DNA of 64,000 nucleotides from positions 46,068 through 110,067 of the forward strand of contig JXTB01000722.1 of NCBI GenBank assembly GCA_002914805.1. Reading direction: 5' to 3'. The translations under genes were made by a program, and so were the position numbers. Of the stretch, positions 37,266 through 48,617 are shown in pieces. The notes beneath the pieces were generated by a model that was not told the DNA's origin, searched no databases, and was given only the letters and a program-made list of their open reading frames with translations. The first letter of the stretch is position 1; every line of letters starts with the position of its first letter. Source of the DNA: Parasponia andersonii (lineage: Eukaryota; Streptophyta; Magnoliopsida; Rosales; Cannabaceae).

Positions 37266-37806
37266 TGTTAGGAGATCGGCTTTATGGAAGCGATAACACA
37301 CAACTAAAGTTCGAGTTGAGAAAAATTGGGTAAGATAAAAAAAATAAGGCACACAAAAGAATTAACATGGTTCGCTCAATTTAGGCTACATCCACGGATA
37401 AGGCTGTGAAGAATTTCACTATGAAAAGGAGATTACAACTCATTTCTCTCTAAATACAAGGAAAGAACAAATGAACCTCTCTCTCTCTCTAAACAATTTA
37501 AGAGAAAACAAGTGGGACACTAAGAGGAATTCCTAGGCTTAAATTCTCTCTTAGAAAGGAAGAGGATTTTGAATGGGATACAAAATAAGTGATGAAGCCC
37601 TCCGTATTTATAGAACTTGAAAGGTGGTATGAACACCATCTTTTATTATTACTATTACGGCTGTCTTTTTTCACTATTACTATTGCGGCTGCCCTTTTTA
37701 CTATTCCTATTGTGGCTGCCCTTTTTACTATTCCTATTGCGACTGCCTTTTTTCACTGTTTCTATTGCGGCTGGTTGGTGAGCTGCAATTGTTGATTTGT
37801 TCAACA
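37266..37806 (-). repeat. 3' LTR of the copia element
   Basis: 541 bp, tgttaggaga to tgttcaaca on the plus strand. It contains a run of about five 27-bp repeats (cactattactattgcggctg type) at about 37640-37780. Confidence 0.92.
37640..37780. repeat. 27-bp tandem repeats inside the copia LTR
   Basis: About five imperfect units of the type actattcctattgcggctgc followed by cctttt. The partner LTR has the corresponding array at about 41815-41945 with its own unit variants. Confidence 0.75.
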
Positions 37807-37818
37807 TTCTCCCACTTG
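37807..37818 (-). promoter_or_regulatory. Polypurine tract of the copia element
   Basis: On the minus strand this reads caagtgggagaa directly before the 3' LTR, a standard copia polypurine tract. Confidence 0.7.
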
Positions 37819-37869
37819 AAGACTTGATTTTAATCATGTCTTCACACTTGATAAAACACTCTTTTCTTC

Positions 37870-40553
37870 CGTTGTTAATTCTTCATGCTACTTATATTTC
37901 TGCTAGGCCATATAAGGATCTACACTATTGAAACTTGTCAATATTGATTGATTTGGTTAAAGCATTTGTTAGGTTCTCCTTTGTATGAATCTTCTTCATA
38001 TCCACACTTCCATCTTCTACTACTTCTCGAACAAAGTGATATTGAACGTCAATGTGCTTTGTCCTGGAATGAAAGGCTGGATTCCTTACAATGTGTAAGG
38101 CACTCTGACTGTCACAAAATAAAGGAATCTTTTCTTGTTTATGCCCGAGCTCCTCTAATAACCTTTGAATCCAAGTAGCCTCTTTACAAGCTTATGTAGC
38201 CGCCATGTATTCTGCTTCTATTGTAGATAAAGCCACAACAGTTTGTAGTTTCGAAACCCAGCTTATAGCTCATTCTGTAAGAGTAAACACATAGCCTGTA
38301 GTAGATTTTCGTTTGTTAAGATTACCCGTAAAATCTGAATCAACATATCCTTTGACAGTAAATTGTGATCTTCCGTAACATAATGCAACATCTAAGGTTC
38401 CTTTGATGTATCTTAGAATTCTCTTCACAGCATTCCAATGCTCTCTACCAGGATTCATCATATATCGACTAACTACTCCTACTTGTGCAATGTCTGGTCT
38501 TGTACATATCATAATGAACATTAGACTTCCCACTACTGATGCATACAATACTCGAGATATCTCCATCCTTTCTGCTTCATTGCTAGGACATATCCCGGAG
38601 GATAACTTGAAGTTAACAGGAAATGGGGTAGAAATTGACTTACAATCTTGCATATTGAAGCGGCTCAAGATTTTCTTCAAATAATTCTTCTGAGAAAACC
38701 GAATCTTCCTATTACCTCTGTCTCAATGAATTTGCATCCCTAGAATCTTGTTTGTTGGTCCCAAGTCCTTCATATAAAATTCCCTAGCTAACTGTGCCGT
38801 CAATTCTTGGATTCTACCTTTGTTGAGGCTCGCTATCAATATGTCATCCACGTACAATAATAAGATAATGAAGTCACTATCTTCATCAAACCTCCTGAAG
38901 TATGTGCAGTGGTTTGAACTGAGTCTGTTGTACCCAAGGCTTATGATGAAGGAATCAAATCTCTTATACCAACACCTTGGCGCCTGTTTGAGATTGTATA
39001 GAGATTTGTTCAACCTGCAAACTAAGTTCTCCTTGCCTGTTTTAGCAAAACCTTCTGGTTGGAGCATATAAATCTCTACTTCAAGTTCTCCACGAAGAAA
39101 AGCAATTTTCACATCTAGCTGCTCTAGATGTAGGTCAAACGTAGCACACATCGCCAGAACTATTCTAACTATTGTCAGTCGAACTACAGGTGAAAATATT
39201 TTATTGAAATCAATACGTTCTTTCTGAGTATATCCTTTTACCACCAATCTCGCACGATACCGCTCCATTTGATCATTACTATCACGCTTGATCTTGTAGA
39301 CATATTTGTTGCCTTGCCTTCCTTCTTTGTGGTAGCGAAACAAGATCCTATGTCTTGTTCTTGTGAAGGGCTTCAATCTCTTCTTACATTACTGTCATCC
39401 ATAGGGATACATCCGGACTTTTGGTAGCCTCATAGAAAGTTATTGGCTCTCCATCCTCTATTAGAAGACAGTATGCAATATTGCTCTCAATGATATAATC
39501 CGAGTGCCATGCCGGTGTTCTTCTCTCATGAGTTGACCGACGAATTTCAGAAGCCTCTTCCTCGACTGATTCTTCTACTTCGCGCTCTGGTGCTACTTCA
39601 GAAGAATCTGAATCTTCAGTATTCTTTTCTACCTGAACTGTAGTAGTTTCTGGTCTGCTATCGTCTCCCTTCTCTTGTAGTATATTCTCTACAAATATCA
39701 CATCTTTGCTGATGACAACCTTATGGGCAGTGGGATCCCATAAGCGATATCTCTTGATTCCATCAGCATATCCCAAGAGTACACACCTTCTGGACTTTGA
39801 ATCCAGTTTTGTGATTTCTTGAGCGTTGTACATCACGTACACAGGACATCCAAACATATGTAAGCGAGAATAATCAACTAGCTTACCAGTCTACATCTCC
39901 ATCAGTGTCTTCAGATCAATCACTGTTGATGGAGATCGATTGATCACATAACAGGTGATTTTGATTGCTTTTGCCCAGATTGTCTTGGGTAGACCTGCAG
40001 CTTTCAACATTGCCCTTGTTCTTTCCAACAAGGTTCTGTTCATCCGCTCTGCCACTCTATTTTGTTGAGGAGTGTACGCCACTGTGAACTGCCTCTTGAT
40101 ATCTTCTTGTTGGCAGAAGTTATCAAATTTATCGCTTATATATTCTCCTCCATTGTCCGTCCTTAAACACTTGATCTTTTCTCCAGATTCAAGCTCTATC
40201 TGTGCTGTGAATATTTTGAAGACTGAAAACACATCTGCCTTCCTCTTGATAGGATACACCTAATATCTCCTGGAGTGATCATCAATAAAAGATACAAAGT
40301 ATCTAGTTCCTCCTAGGGACATTACCAGTGCTTGCTAAACATCAGAGTGAACCAAGTCTAGAACTTTTTTGCTTCTAGAACTGGATGTGCTAAACTTTAA
40401 TCTATGCTGCTTGCTTGTGACACAATACTCACAAAAGGGTAAAGATACCTTTGTGAGACCAGGAAGTAATCTCTGTTTAGAGAAAATCTTCAAGCCTCGT
40501 TCTGACATATGGCCAAGCTTACGATGCCAACACTCTTCTTGAGTTGCCAACAC
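37870..40553 (-). pseudogene. pol of the copia element: integrase, reverse transcriptase, RNase H
   Basis: Reading leftward, the GAG-pre-integrase region starts at 40553 with CWHRKLGHMSERGL and a C-x2-C-type end (FCEYC). The integrase core follows with LRTDNGGEY and TPQQNRVAERMNRT (about 40170-40030). Reverse transcriptase spans about 39350-38730 with LDVKIAFLRGELEVEIYM, SLYNLKQAPRCWY and LLYVDDILIAS. RNase H continues to about 37870 (RPDIAQ, KSTTGYVF, then STIEAEYMAAT). Stops interrupt it at several places, mostly where a tryptophan codon would be expected (for example after LMEM near 39891 and after SLSDV-like positions near 40335). It would have copied and inserted the element; this copy cannot. 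Confidence 0.9.
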
Positions 40554-41271
40554 TCCCTTTTAACGTGCGCTTTCTTGCCACAGTGATAACACTTGACATT
40601 CTTCTTACTTCTTGGCTTTGATCTACAATGACTCTGACTCCCACTGGTTCCACGTTCCGTTGATCTCCCTCTTATTGTCAAAGCCTCTACTTACTGTGAA
40701 CTTGCTAATCTGTCTTCCTTGTTCTTATGCCAATTTTCTTCTTCGAGAACAGCAGCTGTAAGATCATTGAAAACTAGAGTTGTAGCATTGCTGGTCACAT
40801 TTATGATGAGTTAATCATACGAATCAGGTAGACTCTGAAGTAAGATTTCTGCACATTCATTATCCTCTATTTTGTGCTCCATTGTTGTGAGCTGTGAGAA
40901 TAGAGTGTTGAGTGTATTGATGTGGTCGGTCACCATTGTTAATTCGTCATCTGAAGGGTATAAAGCCTTCTTTTCAAGAAAATTTTGTTGAGATGCGATT
41001 TGGCCTGATACAACTTTGTCAGTGTATCTCATATCTCTTTCGCTGACTTCTTCTCCTCAATACTTGACAAGACTCTATCTGCTAGCACCAGATGTAAGTT
41101 AGCAACAACATTGCTATCCATCTCGTCCCACCTTTTAACATCAGTAATCTCAGTAGGCCTTTCCCCAATTGTTGTTAGGCAATTATCTTTTCTCAAGATT
41201 GCCTTTATATTTATTTTCTACAAAGAGAAATTGCTCCCATTAAACTTCTCAATATCGAATTTTGCTGCCAT
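40490..41271 (-). pseudogene. gag of the copia element, joined to pol by a deletion
   Basis: It begins at 41271 with MAAKFDIEKFNGSNFSL and a stop, continues through a conserved middle (LYPSDDELTMVTDHINTLN, LLQSLPDSYD) to the zinc knuckle CYHCGKKAHVKREC at about 40590. Shortly after the knuckle the sequence jumps straight into the GAG-pre-integrase region. The usual protease is absent, and both sides of the junction carry a tgttggca word, consistent with a microhomology deletion. Stops at 40808 and elsewhere add to the damage. Confidence 0.85.
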
Positions 41272-41289
41272 TTTTGTTCAGTTACCGCC

Positions 41290-41388
41290 GTTTCACTATA
41301 TGTGAACAGTACCATATACGTGAATAGTACCACATACGTGAACAGTGTCGTATACGTGAATAGTCGTATATGTGAACAGTACTCCAAC
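41290..41388 (-). repeat. Short tandem repeats in the copia leader
   Basis: About five copies of a 16-20 bp unit (atatacgtgaatagtacc type, alternating tgaacagt and tgaatagt) lie between the primer-binding site and gag. Confidence 0.7.
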
Positions 41389-41392
41389 TAAT

Positions 41393-41405
41393 GGCTCTGA
41401 TACCA
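41393..41405 (-). promoter_or_regulatory. Primer-binding site of the copia element
   Basis: On the minus strand tggtatcagagcc, the standard match to the 3' end of plant initiator methionine tRNA, one base away from the 5' LTR. Confidence 0.88.
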
Positions 41406-41406
41406 C

Positions 41407-41974
41407 TGTTAGGAGATCGGCTTTGCAGAAGCGATAACACAGCTAAAATATGAGTTGAGAAAATTTGGGTAAAATGAAAAAAAAAAAAAATAAGGCACAC
41501 AAAAGAATTAACGTGGTTCACCCAATTTAGGTTACGTCCACGGATAAGGCTGTGAAGAATTTTACTATGAAAAGGAGATTACAACTCACTTCTCTCTAAA
41601 TACAAGGAGAGAACAAATGAACCTCTCCCTCTCTTGAAATAGAAGAAAATACTCTCTCTAAACAATTTAGGAGAAAACAAGTACGATACTAAGAGGAATT
41701 CCTAGACTTGAGTTCTCTCTTAGAAAAGAAGAGGATTTAGAATGAGATACAAAATAAGTGATGAAGCCCTCCGTATTTATAGAACTTGAAAGGTAGTGTG
41801 AACACCGTCTTTTACTATTGCCATTACAGTTGCTCTTTTCACTATTGCTATTGCAGTTGCTCTTTTTACTATTGTTATTGCAGCTGCCCTTTTTACTATT
41901 CCTATTGCGGCTGCTTTTTTTCACTGTTCCTATTGCGGCTAGTTGGTGAGCTGTAATTGTTGATTTGTTCAACA
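41407..41974 (-). repeat. 5' LTR of the copia element
   Basis: 568 bp, tgttaggaga to tgttcaaca. It differs from the other LTR by many substitutions and by about 27 bases of net length, part of it an extra A-rich run and an extra ctctct-containing segment. Confidence 0.92.
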
Positions 41975-43754
41975 CAAAAAGCTAAGGGAGAAAAAATAAT
42001 GCCATCCATACCAACTCATCGCTGTAATTTATGCTAAACTGCTAACTTAAAGACTTTTATTAAGAATATGAGAATCATCTTAGACAGAGCTTATAAGATA
42101 ACATTAAAGTAAACACTTAAAAGTAAACCATGTAAGGCTCTCTGAAAGGCTTTCGAACTACTAAGAACAAATAAAACTACTTAAATATGAAATAATGTGA
42201 TCAGCAACAAACGAAACTAGTATATCCAATTTTCATGGAAGCAGTAGAAAGCTCATAAAAAAGGACACAAGCAAATGAAGTCCAAACACATACCTAACCT
42301 CTCCAGTAAAAGCACCACCCTTGCGAACCCAACAGTTTTATGCAGTAACCTAAAAATCAGACTGCAACAGACTCTTCACCAAAGAAAGAAACACAACCGC
42401 CATTAATCAAGTGAACCCATATATTCAATCACATAAGAAATTCAAAATACTCGTATAACAAGCAAAATGTTACACATATCATAAATGAGAACAGGCTCAT
42501 CGATACTTATCCACAACATCTTCAGATAGGACTTGATGCAAATCCGGGCACGGTTACAAATGAGCCAATTCAAGTTCTAATTAGACCGATACTTATTTTC
42601 TGCAACATATGAGAACAAATGTGATATTTAGTTTTCTTGAACATATGTGATGGTCTGTGATGGTATGATATACATGTATATACTGTATTGCTCTGGGAAT
42701 TTTTCTAAGTGCAGGTTATTTTGGGTATATCAAAAATAGGGTTGTTGTGCTGCTCGTTTTTCCATAAACACCTAATATAAAAGTACGATTATTTTCACAC
42801 TTCAGTTTTGTATTGCACGTATCATAAGATCATACATGAGTATCATGTTAGCATCGTGGGATTACAGTGTGGCGCTGCATGCTCCACTATCGGTGTAGAG
42901 TCCATAAACTTGCGCAGGGTTTTGTTACTTTTGATTACCTCCCCATTTGACAGGCGTAGGCAATTCGGTTGCCCCTCCAGATTTGGTAGGCGACACTTGG
43001 GTGTCCCCCCTCAGTATGGGCTTAGGTGCTAGGCAGGCTGTTAGGTACACTTAGTACCATCATCCTGGGTTTCCACAGATGAAAGGATGTGAGCTCATGG
43101 GTATGGGTTGATTTGTGTCATATGCATCTGAATTGAATGGTTTTGATTATACTGATTTATTTATACATATACGTGACGATTTCTGGTTTTGGATTATCAT
43201 ATATGTATGTATTGGATTTAAACTAACCATACAGGAGCTTTCCATCACCAAAATATTTTCGATCGAGGTAATTATTTTTCTTACTGGGCATTTTATGCTC
43301 ATTCCTTTCCTCTCTTCCTCGGATGGTATCCAGTGCGATTTTGGAGATCAAGAGGAGTAAGAGGCCATTAGGATTATAGTTCGTTATCTTGGTAATACTT
43401 GAAGCGTGATGTTGTGGTATTTAGATTGTTTGAGTTTTATTTTAGCATTGAACCAAGATTACTACTTTCTATTTTTATCTGCGAATTCATGTATACCATT
43501 CTGATGTCTATTCTAACGTGGATGATGATGATGCTTGAACATATATTTGATTTACGTTCTTTTAGCTATTTATTTGATCTATGTTTGATGGTGTATATGA
43601 ACTGTAGGAGAGGTTCACGGGATAGAATTCCAAATATTTTATCTAAAATGGACTGTTTTATAAAACTATAACTTTTAGACGTTTTCAAATAAATCAAGGA
43701 ATTTCTCATCCTTGTGAAATTCTCCTTCTGCCACTAGCCTAGGTTTTGGGTTGT
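41975..43754. other. Intergenic DNA between the copia and gypsy insertions
   Basis: Contains one short LTR fragment at 42534-42588. Several medium open frames exist (for example 43115-43360) but none resembles a known family. Confidence 0.4.
42534..42588 (+). repeat. 5' end fragment of the local gypsy LTR family
   Basis: It begins tgatgcaaatccgggcacgg exactly like the full LTRs and stops after about 55 bases. The word cgatacttat occurs shortly before the fragment (42500) and again at its right edge (42587), which suggests a deletion between short repeats. Confidence 0.75.
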
Positions 43755-43948
43755 GATAGGGCAGCTTTAAATTATCCTACTTATGATAAGGAGATGTACG
43801 CTTTGGTGAGGGCTTTGGAAAATTGGCAGTATTATCTATGGCCTAAGGAATTTGTGATTCACACTGATTATGAATCCTTGAAGCATTTAAAGGGACAGCA
43901 AAAATTGAACAAACGCCATGCAAAGTGGGTAGAATTTATTGAAACATT
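43755..43948 (+). pseudogene. Outer gypsy pol, part 1: RNase H
   Basis: The reading starts inside RNase H with [19 protein letters not shown] and continues through [17 protein letters not shown] to WVEFIETF, where the inner element is inserted. The continuation is found at 49461. Nothing upstream of 43755 belongs to pol, so the 5' part, including its LTR, gag and reverse transcriptase, is lost. Confidence 0.88.
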
Positions 43949-44776
43949 TGATGCAAATCTATGCATGGTTACAAAGCAGCCAATTCAAGTTCCACTTAGA
44001 CTGGTTAGAAGAGCTCGAACTAAAAGATTCAAATAGTCTCTTAATGGGCTGATTCAAAGCATTTGGACTGAGACAAATTCTTGGAGGCCCAAGATCGTGG
44101 TCTACAAGGTTGGATTTTCATGATTCAAGCTTTGGAATAATCTAGAAAAGACTCTCAAAATAGGATTGCTCAAGGGTGCGTGAATTAAAGCTTAGTTTCC
44201 TGATTTTGGTGACTTACCCGAATTTGACACAGCAAGGAGAATAGGTTGCTGCAACTAACTAAATTACGTTTCTTATTTAGTTATTATTAGTTTCATTGTT
44301 GAGTTGTAAGACTTGCATGCCAATTAAGATACTTTCCTTTTTTATTGATGAGTAGGCGTTTGTTTTAGGGTAAGTGTAGGAGTTCAATTTTCAGAATTCT
44401 AATTAGGATATTTTAGTTTCCTTTTCTTGTTTTGGGAAGCTTCCTAGGGTCTTTTACAGCCAATTTTCGTGACTCTTATGTATATAAATAGCCATTAGCT
44501 TAATGAAAAGGCAGATTACAATTCATTAAAATTTGAGAGCAATTTCTCTTTGATTCTTTGAGAACTTATTCGAACTTATCAGATTTCTCTGTGGCGTTCA
44601 TTCCTTAACTTATCAATCGAGTTCTTCATCCTTGATTGTGGCATCTTCCTTTCTACCAAGGTTCACATCTCTTTATAGGTGTTGGATTGAGGTTTTCCAT
44701 CCGAATTTGATTGTAGAACGGTCCTAGGCATCCTTCTTGTATCGGGTTTCGTAACAAGTTGGCGGGGTTCGTATTA
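43949..44776 (+). repeat. 5' LTR of the inner gypsy element
   Basis: 828 bp. The terminal cgtatca has changed to cgtatta here. The first about 200 bases keep the pol-tail reading (RRARTKRFK then a stop). A tataaata promoter-like motif lies near 44483. Confidence 0.92.
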
Positions 44777-44778
44777 TT

Positions 44779-44792
44779 TGGTATCAAGAGCC
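44779..44792 (+). promoter_or_regulatory. Primer-binding site of the inner gypsy element
   Basis: tggtatcaagagcc lies two bases behind the LTR end. It matches the initiator-methionine tRNA site tggtatcagagcc apart from one inserted a. Confidence 0.85.
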
Positions 44793-45658
44793 GGATTCTA
44801 GTCTCAAGTTTAATCTATCCTTTTTCTTTTCTTTCTAGTCAAAACCAGTCTATATTCTTTCTTCTTTTTTTCATCTAAATCATTCAAAAAAAAAAACGTA
44901 AACTTGATTTGTTCTAGTCGTAGCCAATTCAGATTCCTTGTTTGGTTTTGAATCCGAAATCTGTTCTTTGTAATTTTTTTCAGTTAGCCTTTGTGTTTTC
45001 CGTTATTATTTTTGTTCTCAATTTAAAAAAAAAAAGGAGAATCCCGAAATCAAAAAAAAAAAAGAGAAGAGAAGAATCGAGAAAGTTCTGGCCGAATTAG
45101 AGAATTTTGAATGTGCTTCAGTAAAATGGCCATAACTTTTGATCTAGTTATCGAAACAACACATATTATATATCAAATCGAAGCTTATTCTGAGCTCTAC
45201 GATTCTGAATGACTATGTTATATTCACCCTAGTTTTCGAGCCCAAAATCTATCATTTTCATCACTTTTCGAGCCTTCGAAGTTTTGTGTACGGTTTTTTC
45301 TCTTGTTTCTTTGTTTCGTGTAGTCTTTCAAAGTTTAGTTTCTGACTTTGAACCTAGGATTTCTTTTTCTTGAATTTTCAATTTCCTAAAACTTTTATTA
45401 TATATTACTTCATTAAATTCAAATCTGGTCAGTGTGAATTGTTGCAAAGAAATTCTGCTAGTTGTTTGAATTAGTTTGATAAGAACTTTTGAGAAATTAC
45501 CAGTGGAAAAAGGCAAGAGTGATGAGCATATAAGAGGATAAAAGCCAATTTGATTAAGAGTGAGACACGAGTGAACTTGAGTGATTCATTATTCGAGTGA
45601 AACACGTGAGAGAGAGTGTATGAGGTCCTTTTTTTTCTAACTTTGTTTTGCAGCAAAC
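44793..45658 (+). other. Leader between primer-binding site and gag of the inner gypsy element
   Basis: Non-coding, with T-rich and A-rich tracts (44860, 45025, 45050). It ends just before the gag start at 45659. Confidence 0.6.
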
Positions 45659-47350
45659 ATGTCAGACAAGAAGGATAAAAACACCTCTAGAGAAACATCT
45701 GGAGTGGGTGATCCGAAGCTTCTTATGGAAGCCTTAATTGGCGAGATGAGGAGAGGGATGAGGGCGAAGATAGAGTAAGTATATGAGTGAATGGACAGAA
45801 TAGAGAACGCACATGTGGAACAACCATAGATCGCTCCTAATGTGCGTAGAAGAGAGAGATTCCAGCCTAGAGAGAGATTTCAACCTAGAGAAGTGAGGGT
45901 TGAAGATGAAGAATACTATGGGGATACTTTTGGTGATGAAGATGATCGAGATTCGATTGTCGGCAATAGGAGACATGGTGGACAGTTTAGAGGAGCTAGG
46001 AATCGAGAAGATAATTCGTTGGGTAGCATTAAGATGAAGATTCCGTCGTTTCAAGGAAAAAACGATCCATAAGCTTACCTTGAGTGGGAGAAAAAGGTTG
46101 ATTTAGTATTCGATTGCCACAATTACTCTGAGATTAAGAAGGTAAAGCTAGCTGCCATTGAATTTTCCGATTATGCAATTGTATGGTGGGATCAGTTAGT
46201 AATGAATAGGAGAAGAAATAGGGAGCGTCCAATAGAGACGTGGGAGGAGATGAAAACAGTGATGAGAAAGAGGTTTGTTCCAAGCTACTATTACCGGGAA
46301 TTGTATAACAAATTGCAAAGTCTAAGGTAAGGTAACCGGAGTGTAGAGGAATATTATAAAGAGATGGAGGTTGCTATGATTCGAGCAAATGTAGAGAAGG
46401 ACCGTGAGGCTACAATGTCCAGATTCTTGGTTGGTTTAAATCGAGAAATTGCTAATGTGGTAGAATTGCAACATTACGTGGAGTTGGAAGATATGGTCCA
46501 CATGGCTATAAAAATTGAGAACTAACTCAAGAAGAGGGGTAGTACACGTCCAAGCTAAAGTCCAAGTACATCCGCTTGGAAATCGAATCAATGGAAGAAA
46601 GATGAGAGGTAACCTACGTTCAAACCCAAAACTGAGCAAAAGCAAGAAGTGACTAGCCATGGAAGTCAAAGTAAATCCGATTCTTCTACTTCTAGGAATC
46701 GTGATATCAAGTGTTTTAAATGTCAAGGTAGGGGTCACATAGCTAGTCAATGTCCAAACAAAAGAGTTATGGTGTTACGAGATGACGGTGAGATTGAAAC
46801 CGAAGATGAAGATGACACNAAGGTAACCGGAGTGTAGAGGAATATTATAAAGAGATGGAGGTTGCTATGATTCGAGCAAATGTAGAGAAGGACCGTGAGG
46901 CTACAATGTCCAGATTCTTGGTTGGTTTAAATCGAGAAATTGCTAATGTGGTAGAATTGCAACATTACGTGGAGTTGGAAGATATGGTCCACATGGCTAT
47001 AAAAATTGAGAACTAACTCAAGAAGAGGGGTAGTACACGTCCAAGCTAAAGTCCAAGTACATCCGCTTGGAAATCGAATCAATGGAAGAAAGATGAGAGG
47101 TAACCTACGTTCAAACCCAAAACTGAGCAAAAGCAAGAAGTGACTAGCCATGGAAGTCAAAGTAAATCCGATTCTTCTACTTCTAGGAATCGTGATATCA
47201 AGTGTTTTAAATGTCAAGGTAGGGGTCACATAGCTAGTCAATGTCCAAACAAAAGAGTTATGGTGTTACGAGATGACGGTGAGATTGAAACCGAAGATGA
47301 AGATGACACCGATCCTATGCCACCATTGGAGGATGCCAATGAAGAGGAAT
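45659..47350 (+). pseudogene. gag of the inner gypsy element
   Basis: It begins MSDKKDKNTSRETSG at 45659 (acATG context). After several stops it reads through the arginine-rich segment, then KMKIPSFQGKNDP and the capsid region (YLEWEKKVDLVFDCHNYSE, WWDQL, RFVPSYYYRELYNKLQSL, EEYYKEME) and ends with the zinc knuckle CFKCQGRGHIASQCPNK. The segment 46329-46818, including the knuckle, is present a second time at 46820-47309. Single stops remain, for example after LQSLR (46327) and after NDP (46070), so it was not intact even without the duplication. Confidence 0.85.
46329..47309 (+). repeat. Perfect 490-bp direct repeat with one N at the joint (assembly artefact)
   Basis: 46329-46818 and 46820-47309 appear identical base for base, and the only base between them is the N at 46819. 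All other repeats of this age in the window are diverged. The simplest explanation is that the overlapping ends of two contigs were placed side by side and not merged. Confidence 0.92.
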
Positions 47351-47910
47351 ACCCTGCCCAAGGTGATTTGTTGGTGGCGAGGAGAGCTCTTAGTGCGCAA
47401 GCTAAAGACGAAGAAGAGGTGCAACGAGAAAACATCTTTCATACTAGGTGCCACGTTCAAAACAAGGTATGTAGTATGATTATTGATGGTGGTAGTTGTA
47501 CTAATGTTGCTAGCACTACTATGGTGGAGAAATTAGGGTTGCCAACCATGAAGCATCCCCGGCCTTACAAGTTGCAATGGCTGAACGATAGTGGTGAACT
47601 GAAGGTAAAGAAACAAGTGTTAGTTTCTTTTCGTATCGGGAAGTATGAAGATGAAGTCTTGTGCGATGTGGTTCCGATGCAAGCTGGACACTTATTACTG
47701 GGTCAACCATGGCAATTTGATAGGCGAGTTAAACATAATGGCTTCACCAATAAGTACTCGTTTGTACTTAATCAAAGGACAATCACTCTAGTTCCTTTGA
47801 CACCAAAAGAAGTTCATGAAGATCAAGTGAGGTTTCAAAAAGAGACTGATCAAAAAGAAAGAGTGAAAAAGAGAGAGAGGCCAAAGAAAAAAAGAGAAAA
47901 AAGACAATAA
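47350..47910 (+). pseudogene. Protease region of the inner gypsy element
   Basis: The 256-codon open frame 47140-47910 continues from the zinc knuckle through a linker to an aspartic-protease domain: CSMIIDGGSCTNVAS (about 47470) with the catalytic Asp, then VVPMQAGHLLLGQPW (about 47680). It ends in a lysine-rich stretch. This is the best-preserved part of the element. Confidence 0.88.
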
Positions 47911-47999
47911 CAGATTCGGCCATTGAGAGAAAAACAGAGAGAAAACAAAATAATTTTTATGCAAAAGCCAAAGAAATTAAGAGAGCAATATTTTCAAAC

Positions 48000-48617
48000 C
48001 AGTCGATGATTTTATTCTTGTACAAGGAGGCATTTTTAAACACTAACGATCTTGACCCTGTTTTGCATAGTTCTGTTGTTTCTCTCTTGCAGGAATTTGG
48101 TAATATTTTCCCCAAGAAAATTCCTAGTGGATTACCACGAATCCAAAGAATTGAGTATCGAAGTCACTTCGTGCACAATGCCATCATTCCAGTCATCCAG
48201 CCTATAGGAGTAACCCCGAGGAGACAAAGGAACTACAAAGATAGGTTGATGAATAAAAGATTCATGCTATCCGAGAATGGCCAAGTACAATGAGTGTAAG
48301 TTTAGGTATTGGCATAGTTCTTATGCAAGAAGGATGACCAATACATATTTTACCGAGAAACTAAATTGGGCTGCTTCAAACTACCCTACTTATGATAAAG
48401 AAATATATGTATTAGTTCAAGCTTTGAAAACATGGCAACATTACGTTTGGGAGTTCGTGATTCATACTGATCATGAGTCGTTGAAGCTCCTTAAAGGTCA
48501 ATACAAGTTGAATAAGAGACTTGCACGATGGGTGGAATTTATTGAGACGTTTCCATATGTCATCCGATATAAACAAGGCGAAGATTTGAAGACAAATCCT
48601 TTTCAAGAGGAGGGGAA
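48000..48617 (+). pseudogene. Remnant RT start and RNase H of the inner gypsy element
   Basis: The N-terminal edge of reverse transcriptase is readable at about 48060-48180 (LLQEFGNIFPKKIPSGLP). The catalytic core with the YxDD motif is absent. After a jump near 48280 the RNase H begins and runs, with a frame change, through [16 protein letters not shown] and [16 protein letters not shown] to [12 protein letters not shown], and then jumps directly to the pol tail ([11 protein letters not shown]), leaving out the integrase. Confidence 0.88.
48601..48617 (+). promoter_or_regulatory. Polypurine tract of the inner gypsy element
   Basis: aagaggaggggaa directly precedes the 3' LTR while also being translated as part of the pol frame. 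Confidence 0.75.

Larger units (their letters stand above)
37266..41974 (-). mobile_element. Ty1/copia LTR retrotransposon, 4.7 kb, defective
   Basis: Two LTRs (TG..CA) at 37266-37806 and 41407-41974 enclose a minus-strand gag-pol. The initiator-methionine-type primer-binding site is next to the right LTR and a polypurine tract next to the left LTR. Domain order gag, integrase, reverse transcriptase, RNase H is that of copia elements; the protease is missing. Matching five-base duplications are not visible (gaatt to the left, caaaa to the right), so the flanks may have been altered since insertion. The LTRs are clearly diverged. Confidence 0.93.

Noticed and set aside
37261..41979. Target-site duplication for the copia element
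   Set aside because: Five bases left (gaatt) and right (caaaa) differ. A shared word agcta(a) nearby is not in register, so I do not claim it.
43115..43671. Open frames with hydrophobic stretches between the copia and gypsy insertions
   Set aside because: AT-rich translation gives many F, I, L and Y residues; no start context, domain or homologue recognised.
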